The translations under genes were made by a program, and so were the position numbers. Source: Cyclina sinensis (Eukaryota > Mollusca > Bivalvia > Venerida > Veneridae). Taken from it: 64,000 nucleotides of DNA. Shown here in pieces: positions 11,801 to 23,800 of this stretch (positions are counted from its first letter, which is position 1; the number at the start of each line of letters is the position of its first letter). The notes beneath the pieces were generated by a model. It saw only the letters and a list, made by a program, of their open reading frames with translations, made no database searches and was not told the origin of the DNA. The DNA is taken from the NCBI GenBank assembly GCA_012932295.1, contig JAAONU010000002.1:16591388-16655387 (forward strand). Reading direction: 5' to 3'.

Positions 11801-14800
11801 AACGTATCATCATCGGGTGCGAATACCGTAAACACTGTATTTCGTGACGTCAAATCTAAGGTAGCGTTACTTGGAATTAACTTCAAAAGTTGGTCTGTAC
11901 CAATACTGAAAAAAGATAAACAGAAGTGTACTTTAAAATATATGCCTACGGATTTACTTTCTGCACTGTTTTTTTTTCCAGAAGATGGAAATAAACAAAA
12001 TGTGATCGTCAGTTTAAAAACGGCATTGACCTTGTTTTGTACTATTTTAGAAACATCAATGGTAATCAATATAATATATTTCTTGCATCCTATTTCTGTC
12101 ACAAACGTACTACTTTTAACACAAATTCACTCTCCTTTTTGTCAAATTCTTGGCTTTCTCTCTCTTAATTTGGCTGTTATACAAGAGCTGCAGCGCTCTT
12201 GTATAGCTCTAAGCATGATAATGACATGCTATCGTTACAGGAGACTTTGATAGCTACGTATACGTAAAGTAATGATCCGCATACTAACTATTTTTATCGC
12301 GTAATACCTTAAGCAGTCAGATGCGCGAGTAACCGTTAACCTGATAGGGGAAGTAACTCTGTCCGGAATTTGGTAGTGATAAGGAGTCTCTGCTGCTTAT
12401 CAATATACGCAGTTTGGGATGACATGAGTCACATTTTGGTTAAAAGGAGTTTTGAAATTATTCTTTATTTTAAACATACTACATGTGAGATGTAGCTTCG
12501 CGAAAAAGTCGATAAATTTGAAAATATACTACGAAATAATAAAAACAATTATATAAATTAGAAGCTTAAAGACTATATTAAAAGGTCTTGGTTCTATTAA
12601 AAATAAGTAATCACTTTACCCGATTTTCGGTTGTTGTTTAAGCTCTGTTAGTGTATTATAGAGTGGATAATTCAGGAACCCGTTTATTGTATAGATAATA
12701 CCATTGCTACAAGCATAACCGTTTAACACCATTTCGAAGTTCTGTATAAGATTTGTATATCCTGTGTCCACAGAAACCAGCTCTGTAAAATATAAAAAAG
12801 TTTTTTTTTTTACTCAAGCTAAGATAGTCGGAAGAGAAACATATTAAAAAGAGCATCTGTAGAAAAAGTGTACTGCTTTGTTTCACAGAATATTCGGGCT
12901 TAAAGAAACTGACTCAAACAATTGAGGAGAATTTCTTTTTTCTATAGAACTTAAGAGAAGATAATATACTATAATTATAATTAATAATATTATGCTTCTA
13001 TACACCATGAAAATTAAAAAAAAAAGTTTTGACAACCAGGATTCGAACCCACGACCTTTCGGTCGGAAAAATATAAAGCGACGATCTACACCACTGAGCC
13101 ACGAGATAGTTATAAAGTTACGTCAAAATTAATGTTATAACTAAAGTATCTACCCCGTGACTGACGAGTGTGAAAAACTTTATCTTTTGATGTTTTTCTG
13201 TAACAAAAAAATGGGTCAGTAACTTAGTTTAGATATGTTCTTCACAGGTACAGCAAGAATTTCAAGATGTATAAACATTTTTTTTCATCGTCGGTCCATC
13301 TATAAGTCGGTCCCTTAATCTCTTAAAATGGCATATATAACGATGCCTTTTGGCGATACATCTGTTGCCAGATGAGAGACTATGTGTTTCTAGCAATAAC
13401 TGAGAAGCAGACACGAAGGAAGTATTTCCTGCTTTTAAGGCAGATCATATACATATACAGATCATATACAGATCTTCACCTCTTTCTTGCAAAATGGCAC
13501 CATGATTATTATTAACTTGTTATATAGAAAATATAATGAAATAGATGGTATCTGAGAACACATTTTTACATAGGGTTGTCAAAACAGTTATAAAAAGATA
13601 ACAATAAAAAACAGACTTCAAAAACCTGCTATAGGTATGCAATATACACAACCTGTTTCTATGCTCTGTCGGAATTAAAGCACATTTCGTAAAATGAAAT
13701 TTAAATGGCGTGCGAGTGTTATCTCTGAAAAATTCACTTATTCACCCTGAATTTCCAATGCCCGTCATTCAGTACAGTTCATTTTGTACAAATCTATTTA
13801 CCACATGCAACAGAAACCTTACCAACTACTGATCGTAACTTGATTACAGGAAACTGTTGGCTGTTCACGGTTAGCCCTGGCCTCAAAGGCAACATAATTA
13901 ACACCAACAGGGTAAAGATTAAAACAGTTCCTCCTGGTCATTATTAAGATGAATGAATGTTGCGAAGTATTATCTTACCCAGTCAAACACATGCTTACCT
14001 GTTCTGTTGGTCAGGTCCTGGTCCATAAACGTGAATGTATAGTTATATCGATTCTCAGCCAGATACATTCTGCTTGCCTTGAAAACGTAATCTAGAAAAT
14101 GCTGGTTCAAAGATAATGCTGGTATCACGTGACTTTCATATATCTGTCAAAAAACGAGATTTAAGAAGAGTAATAGCGGGTTGCACATTTGTTCTCTAAA
14201 GAATCTATATCAAAAGAAAGTTTAACAGTACCAGATAGTGAGAAGAAGTTAATTCTTCTAATTCAAAGATACATAATGGTTTGCATATGCTTCGCAAGAA
14301 AACGCCAGAACACGATGGTTTTAATTAATTAACTATTAACAAATGTAGAAATGTCTTTTCATTTAAACAAAAAGTTGTGCCAGTATTCCATTTTTCGAAA
14401 TGAGGAAGCAGTCTTAGTAAATTAAATTGTCTAACAAAGAATTATTTCAACTTAATAATAAGTTATAGACGTTTTTAAACAGGAAAAATGCATTTTCTCA
14501 GGCACCTTCATATCTTGCCTTCTGAATGAATAGCTAGAGGTAAAAGTATGAACAAGCTGAAAATGGAATTAACAATTTTTTTTCAAGGTTTAGGCACTAC
14601 TGGACGCTAACCTGTTTAATCATTCCAAGCTCTGTGGTGATCCTGATTTTGTGATTATCATCAAGCTTCTGTAAGAATGAGGCGCTTGGAACAAACAGCG
14701 TCTGGTTGATATTTAACGTCGAGGACCAGGTCATGAACTCCTCAACTTGCTGCACTAGTCCGTAAAATGGTCTGCAATGAAAGTTTGAATATCAAAGAAT

Positions 14801-17800
14801 ACGAAAAAGCAAACGATTCAATTCCTTTTATTTGTCTTTCTTCAAAAATTTTCACAAAAGGTTAAGGACTTCTTTAAACTGTACGAACCACAAACGTAAT
14901 TACATTGCCGCACACATTTTTGCAGTCATTTTTATTCTTGTAGTAAAATAAAACAAGAGGGCCATGATGGCCCTGGATCGCTCACCTGAGTACTTTGGCT
15001 GTAGGTTTGCTGTTAAGCAGTATTTCATTTTTTAATTGAAAATATATAAGTGCCTCCAAACCAAATATGTAAAATATCAGTCAATAAATAAAGGCTCTAT
15101 GATAGAAAGTAGAAATATCTATTACAAGCTATGGTGACCTTGACCTTGACTCAGTGACCTCAAACCCTACACATGGGTAGAGGTCCATGCAAGGAACCTA
15201 TATACTGAATATCAAAGATATTGGTCTATAAATAAAGGCTTTATGAGGTACAGTAGATAAATCTATTTTTAGCCTCCATGACCTTTAACCTAATCTAATA
15301 ATGTGAACAACCAAACAAGCTTTCTGACAAACTGCCAGGATATTTGGACTGAAACAGTAGCCTCTAGAGCCTTAACAAGATATTTCTATTTTTGGGCTCT
15401 GTGACCTAGTTTTTTACCCCAGATGACCCATAATCGAACTTGACCTAGAACCATCAAAATAACTTTTCTGACATATTTCCAGAATATTTGGGCTGAAAAT
15501 GTTACCTGTAGAGTGTAAACAAGGTTTCTCCAAATTTAAGCTCTGTGACCTAGTTTTTGACCCCAGATGACCCATATTCGAACTTGGGCTAGAAATCATC
15601 GATACAACTTTTCTGACATTTTTCCAGGATATTTGGGCTGAAAATGTTACCTCTAGAGTGTTAACAAGATTTTTCCATATTCAGGCTGTGTGACCTAGTT
15701 TTTTTACCCCTGATGACCCATATATGAACTTGACCTAGAAATCATTGAAACAACCTATCTGACATATTTCCAGTATATTTGGGCTGAAAATGTTACCTCC
15801 TGAGTGTTAACAAGGTTTTTCCATATACAGGCTGTGTGACCTAGTTTTGGAACCCACATGACCCATATTCCAACTTGAGCCAGAAATCATCTTAGCAAAC
15901 TTTCTGACAGTTTTTTAGGTAATTTGGGCTAAAAATGTTACCTCTAGAGTGTTAACAAGGTTTTACCATATTTGGGCTGTGTGACCTAGTTTTTACCCCA
16001 CATGACCCATATTCAAATTTGAGCTAGAAATCATCAAAACAACCTTCCTGACATATCTCCAGGATAGTTTGGGCTGAAACAGTAGCCTCTAGAGCCTTAA
16101 CAAGCTATTTCTATTTTTGGGCTCTGTGACCTAGTTTTTGACCCCAGATGACCAATATTCCAACTTGACCTAGAAACCATCGAAATAACCTTTCTGACAA
16201 ATTTTAAGAATATTTGGGCAGGAAATGTTACCTGTAGAGTGTAAACAAGGTTTTTCCAAATTTAAGCTCTGTGACCTATTTATGACCCCAGATTACGTAT
16301 ATTCGAACCTGGGCTAGAAATCATTCAAATAACCTTTCTGACATATTACAAGGATATTTGGGCTGAAAATGTTACCTCTAGAGTGTTAACAAGGTTTTTC
16401 CATATTCAGGCTGTGTGACCTAGTTTTTGACCCAAGATGACCCATATTCGAACCTGACCTAGAAATCATCAAAACAAGCTTTCTGACAGTTTTTCAGGAA
16501 ATTTGGGTTAAAAATGTTACCTCTAGAGTGTTTACAAGGTTTTACCATATTTGGGCTGTGTGACCTAGTTTTTGACCCCACATGACCCATATTCAAACTT
16601 GAGCTAGAAATCATCAAAACAGCCTTTCTGACATATCTCCAGGATATTTTGGCTGAAAATGTTACCTCTAGAGTGATAAAAAGGTTTTTCCATATTTCGT
16701 CTTAGTGACCTAGTTTTTGACCCCAGATGACCCATATTCGAACCTGGGCTAGAAATCATTCAAATAACCTTTCTGACATATTACAAGGATATTTGGGCTG
16801 AAAATGTTACCTCTAAAGTGTTAACAAGGTTTTTCCATATTTGGGCTCTGTGACCTAGTTTTTGACCCCAGATGACCCATATTCGAACCTGGGCTAGAAA
16901 TCATTCAAATAACCTTTCTGACATATTACAAGGATATTTGGGCTGAAAATGTTACCTCTAGAGTGTTAACAAGGTTTTTCCATATTCAGGCTGTGTGACC
17001 TAGTTTTTGACCCAAGATGACCTATATTCGAACTTGACCTAGAAATCATCAAAACAAGCTTTCTGACAGTTTTTCAGGAAATTTGGGTTAAAAATGTTAC
17101 CTCTAGAGTGTTTACAAGGTTTTACCATATTTGGGCTGTGTGACCTAGTTTTTGACCCCACATGACCCATATTCAAACTTGAGCTAGAAATCATCAAAAC
17201 AGCCTTTCTGACATATTTCCAGGATATTTTGGCTGAAAATGTTACCTCTAGAGTGATAAAAAGGTTTTTCCATATTTCGTCTTAGTGACCTAGTTTTTGA
17301 CCCCAGATGACCCATATTCGAACCTGGGCTAGAAATCATTCAAATAACCTTTCTGACATATTACAAGGATATTTGGGCTGAAAATGTTACCTCTAAAGTG
17401 TTAACAAGGTTTTTCCATATTTGGGCTCTGTGACATAGTTTTTGACCCCAGATGACCCATATTCGAACCTGGGCTAGAAATCATTCAAATAACCTTTCTG
17501 ACATATTACAAGGATATTTGGGCTGAAAATGTTACCTCTAGAGTGTTAACAAGGTTTTTCCATATTTGGGCTCTGTGACCTAGTTTTTGACCCCAGATGA
17601 CCCATATTCGAACTTGAGCTAGAAATCATGGAAACAACCTCTCTGACAAATTTCCAGATTATTTGGGCTGAAAATGTAGCCTCTATAGTGTTAACAAGAA
17701 TGTTCTATTTTTGGGCTCTGTGACCTAGTTTTTGACCCCAGATGACCCATATTTGAACTTGAGCTAGAAATCATAGAAGCAACCTTTCTGACAAATTTCC

Positions 17801-20800
17801 AGATTATTTGGGCTAAAAACATTACCTCTAGAGTGTTAACAAGATTTTTCTATTATTGGGCTCCTTGACCTAGTTTTTGATCCAATATGACCCATATTCG
17901 AACTCGTCCGAGTAATTACTGGGAAAAACATCCTGACCAAGTTTCGTGACAATTGGAGCAAAAATGTGACCAGTAGAGTGTTAACGAACTAAATGTGAAC
18001 GGACGACGGACGACAGACGACGGACGACGGACATTCATCGATCCTAATAGCTCACCCTGAGCCAGCTCAGGTGAGCTAAAAAAACTTGCGTTTTGTATTA
18101 AAGGTTGGAATAATGTCATTTACCAACTACTCACAAGTAAACATTTCGTTAACAACATTTTCGTTATTTCTAACATAGAAACATTTCTGGGTCAATCTAA
18201 TTAAAACCACCATTCAATCTAAGGTTGCGCTTACTTGAGTTCTGAAGTTTTCTCCATTGTTTCTTCCACAGTCCAGAACGGAAAGTTAAGAAGCGTGTCT
18301 ATAACATGAATGATTCCGTTTGTACATCGGATATCACCCTCAACAACAGTCCCTTTCACGTTGTTACTCACTGCATGCACTGAAAGGTTACAAAACACAT
18401 ACAAAGGTTAATAAATATTTAGTATGGTTTAAGGAGGCAAAATTTTAACATCTGTAAAGAGCGTAATCAAGACATTTCAAGTTATAGAAGTAGTCTAAGT
18501 GACTATCAATACTTTAAAAGGATCTATTCGCTTGCATGTTCATCTTTGGAAACAATAGGCAAAATCAATCGTTTTATCAAAATATTTTCATTAAAAAATG
18601 TTTCACTAACGTTGAATAAATTTGAATAAAGTATATACATGTACACTAACGTTTGTTAAAACCCAACCGTATTGTTTTCGTTTGATTGCAGATTATATTT
18701 TCTGCAGCTTTCTAACATATGTTCTTTGAAATACTGCGCTTTATTAGATAATACAACATAACTTCTGACAACAACAAACAAGATACAGCAAACTGTTTAT
18801 AACAGAGCAGAACTTAGTTGATTTGATGCATCGTGAAACTGTGTCCTTGTCACAAATCGAAGCTTGTTCGTCAGACAGCGGAAAAATCGTAGCAACCACC
18901 AAACAACTTAATGTGACTCTTTACTTTCACTTTAAAACAGCACAATTTGAATCATATGCATGTTTACCTTCGTCTTGTGAACGAAGAACAAAGAACGGTA
19001 ATCCATTGTGAGAGGATAGTCGGGTATAGTTGTTGTACCTATCCAGGTAGTGTGAAACTCCAGGAATAATATGACACTGTACTATCTGCAAGAATTATAA
19101 AGTTGTAATAATAAATTTTATAATTAGTGTGAAACTCCAGGAATAATATGGCACTGTACTATCTGCAAGAATTACATTTAAATACTATATAAAGTTGTAA
19201 TTATAAATGTTATAATTAGTGTGAAACTCCAGGAATAATATGACACTGTACTATCTGCAAGAATTACATTCAAATACTATATGAAGTTGTTATTATAAAT
19301 GTTATAATTAGTGTGAAACTCCAGGAATAATATGGCACTGTACTATCTGCAAGAATTACACTCAAATACTATATGAAGTTGTAATAATAAATGTTATAAT
19401 TAGTGTGAAACTCCAGGAATAATATGACACTGTACTATCTGCAAGAATTACATTCAAATACTATATAAAGTTGTAATTATAAATGTTATAATTAGTGTGA
19501 AACTCCAGGAATAATATGACACTGTACAATCTGCAAGAATTACACTCAAATACTATATGAAGTTGTAATTATAAATGTTATAATTAGTGTGAAACTCCAG
19601 GAATAATATGACACTGTACTATCTGCAAGAATTACTTTCAAATACTATATAAAGTTGTAATTATAAATGTTATAATTAGTGTGAAACTCCAGGAATAATA
19701 TGACACTGTACTATCTGCAAGAATTACATTCAAATACTATATAAAGTTGTAATTTTAAATGTTATAATTAGAGTGAAACTCAAAGAATAATATGGTTCTG
19801 TACTATCTGCAAGAATTACATTCAAATACTATATAAAGTTGTAATCATAAATGTTGTAATTAGTGTGGAACTCCAGGAATAATATGACACTGTACTATCT
19901 GCAAGAATTACATTCAAATACTATATAAAGTTGTAATCATAAATGTTATAATTAGTGTGAAACTCCAGGAATAATATGACACTGTACTATCTGCAAGAAT
20001 TACATTCAAATACTATATGGGGTTGTAATTTTAAATGATATAAAGTCAATCAATGGCGGAAACCTAAATGTTAGAACCATCATTTGGTAAATGTACCATA
20101 AATATCTATGCGCTAAATGTCGCTACGGATATAAGAGGCATTTCTGTAACCTTTCGGGGTTTGCTTCCTTTATCATCATATGGAATTTATAACAATATAA
20201 CTATGATACTAAAAGCACCCAGAGATCAAAACGAGGTTCTTTCAAAAGACGAAAAGACGACAAAACAACGAGTATTGAGGTAGTTTCGGAATGTCTGACT
20301 TTACAAACAATGCAAACAAATATTGCTGAAGGCGAAATACTTCACGGATGTTATACAAATAACTTCTGGAATAAAATATATATATATATATATCAAATAT
20401 GCATGAGTTTGTTTCTATTTCCTCTTTCGGTAAATGCCAATTGTTTTAGTATTACTAATGGGCCGTCATTTGCCCGTAAACAAACTGTAATATTGGTGAA
20501 ACACAGATGGAAAGCTGAACACATAATCTTTTGTAAGAATAGCAGAGAATATGGCCATGAAAAGACATTGTAAATTGTTTTCCTAACGTGATATTTCAAA
20601 CTTATATCTACCGACTAAATTGCAACATCTCTGGTCACGAAAAGTCATGATATTTCAGAGAACGTTATTCTCACAACCACTGGAATACGTCTTAACTGGG
20701 TATAAAAGCGTATGTTCGCTTTTAAACCCTCAAATCAACACCTTGGATCAATTCGACCGCATTATTTCTTAAGAATATTTAAAACACAGATGTAACATAA

Positions 20801-23800
20801 CAAAGCAAGCTGCTGCAAATAAAGGTGAAAGTCACGACTGATCCACAAGACAAAACACTTTCTTGAAAGGTAGCTCTGACTTTTAAACGTGAAATGCGGC
20901 AATGTGTAAACGTGACACGCGGCAATGTATAAACGTACAATGTGTAAACGTGACATACGGCAATGTGTGAACGTGACATTGTTATGACTCAGAATTAGGG
21001 TAATAAGTGAAACTACACAGTCCTTTGCACATATGGATGTGATGCTTCAAAGAAAAACGAAAACAATTATCATTTGACTGTATACGTACATAATGTAGAA
21101 GCCCTTGTGTTTCACTAAGGGTCTTGGCCCTGTGAGTTGGCATGTAGGTAAACGCGTCATCACTCGGTACAAACATTGTAAACTGTTTAGAAGTTTCTTT
21201 TAATTCGTCTCTCAACAATGGAAACGCGTCCATTAACCCTCTCATAACGCTGAAAGAACACAAGACCAATTAACAACAGGATAATGGAATAAAATAAGCA
21301 TAATTGTATTGTACAGGTTAAATATATGTCATATCGGCTTGAAGGGTAGAAAAACAACGATTATATTTGTCTTTATTAATTAAAATAAAATTGAGGCCGT
21401 TAAGAGCAAGCGGGGAAAAGTCTGATGATATTTAGGCCGTTTTGAAAATGAATCAATATTCAAGCGAAAGCAACGCTTACTTTGAGGTAAACTTTGTTTG
21501 TACTGAAATAAACAGAGAAATACATCTATCGCTAACCTGAGGGAAGGATGGACAGCCATTTCGTCGATGATATTTCGAGTAGGAAGATGGATAATATTAT
21601 CAACTATATGTAGAATGCCGTTTGAACACCATATGTCCTCAATGATAACGTTTGCTCGAATTTTACTGCCAATGACATATAAACCTTAAAGTAACAATAT
21701 AAAATGGTAAAATTTGAAAGATTCGGATTGTTATTAAATATAACATAAAATTTTAATAATTTAAGAGTCTAGCAACAAACAGTATAACAGTAAAATATCA
21801 ATACACTATGGCATTTTAGAAATTGTACTGAAAATATCATTTCGCCATAACATTTCTGAACTGGATTAAAACTTCATTGATTAGCTAAGCTGGATTTTCT
21901 CTGTGGAAAAATGTATTCGTATTAACATTTTAATAAACTCTTTCTGGGACAATATTAAACAAAAGTTCAACATTTCTATTTCGATTAATTTGGTACATTA
22001 CCTTATCCACCAACTATCTGCACTCAAATTATTTGAGAAAAAAACTTGGAAAACTAAGCGTTATTATATGAATCTATGTTTATTTTAAACTGTTATATTC
22101 TACCACAAGATCTCTCGGCTTATATGTGAATCCTGCTCGATGAATGTTAATGGGTTCGACCAACACTTGCGCCGGAAGTTTGCAATAAAGATGCCACTCT
22201 TACCTCTGATAGGATTCAAATCAGCGTCCTTCGGAAAGTAGTGAAGGAATGTTCTAACATACATTATTTTTTTCTCTATAACTAACTGAAATTTCTGCTA
22301 AACATAACACAGTGATATTGTAACAGATGTATTTTACCTTGTTTGGTATTGTATAATGTTATAGTGTGTCCTGACAGTGTTTGTACATCTTGTTCGTCAG
22401 ATATCTGTGTAGAACTGAGAATGTAGCCGTGTACTATCGAACCTCGAACGGCCTAGAACAAACAATAAAAGACACACAAATATTAGAAATCAGTAATTGA
22501 CTAGGAAAAGTCGACATATATTCTCACACGCCTACTGTATAGTACCGATTTTACTGATACAATGCAATGCTTGATTCAAACCCAGGGTAAGTTATATACA
22601 TTCTAAGCTATTCAAGGGTGGCAGTGTGACCGTGTGGTTAACGCGTAGCCGCATGGGTTCAAACCCAGTCAGTGGCAAGCCGTTGTTTCCTTGAGCAAAG
22701 AAACTTTACACTCATTGCTTAGTACTGGTTAGTTCCAGGAACGGATTCGAGAATGTGTCTATTAGCTAAAAGCTTCCTACAAAATCGAACTAAAATAAAT
22801 TTGTATAAACTAAGCTATTCAAAACACAATGACATAAAGGATATCTTACTATACGGTCACTGAATATAATTAATAACCCCGCAATACCGCCTAATCAGAG
22901 GAAAAAGGGAAATGAAAAACAAGCCACGCACATCTCGTCTACATTTATAAGTGTTCTCGGACACCAAGTTTCAAATTAGTAGTCCTAGAAATGTGGAAGA
23001 AGTTCGCGTCACAAGTTTTTGCTACAAAGGCTGAAGAAACCGCATAGCGCGCATACCAAGTTTCAAACTGACAGTCCATGAAATTTGGAAAGTAGTTCGC
23101 CTCACAAGATTTCTGCAAATGACCGACCGATCGTAATATGACTTCAGTATACCCCGCAAACAAAGTTTTGCGTATAAAGAACCAACGTCTTTTGATAAAT
23201 TAGTTTTTTTCTCAGCAGAAGCCCAAATTCTTTACACTTGGACGAATTAAAGTTTCGCTTTAACATTCTTATTAGAAGTTCTTGCAAATTATGTCAAATC
23301 CCGCTCGACGGCTGCTTTCCGAGTTTACACCAGTACTGGGGACAAAAGTGTGAAATGCAGACAGTCACCTCCTATATTTTAATTTGAACCAGCGACCTCC
23401 AAATAGGGAGTCTGGCTTTCAATCCCTAAAACCCTGCTTGCTCTAGATTTAAACGTTTCTAAGACAATAATGAACAATACGTCACATTTATTACGTAAAC
23501 AGAAGGATTAATAAACAATTAGGGTAGCATGTCTGCCTTATGAAGATGTGTTTCTATAAAATTTAGTCAAAAAGTCTTTGTCATAGATTTGATGGTAGTT
23601 TCTAAATATACCTCTAAAAGTAAGACTCTATTGGTCAAGTATTGTCCCTTCTGTAGATTGTTTATAGCCGCATCACTGATTAGGAACGCTGTCATTGGTC
23701 CGTTTGTTGTTGACGTCAACGTGTTTTTAAGCTCTGTGTTCGTATCTACAAATTCTTTCATTTGACTGTAAGCGAACATAACAGAAAGTTACAAAAAATA

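Noticed and set aside
13031..13109. Functional tRNA gene
   Set aside because: A and B boxes are present, but the acceptor stem does not pair and the T stem is mostly wobble or mismatch.
15402..17940. CRISPR-like regular repeats
   Set aside because: The whole 145-bp unit repeats with no unique spacers. This is a eukaryotic satellite.
19127..20046. Extra mutually exclusive exons encoding copies of the exon 15 start
   Set aside because: Each copied stub meets an in-frame TAA within 13 codons and has no clear donor, so they are decoy acceptors at most.
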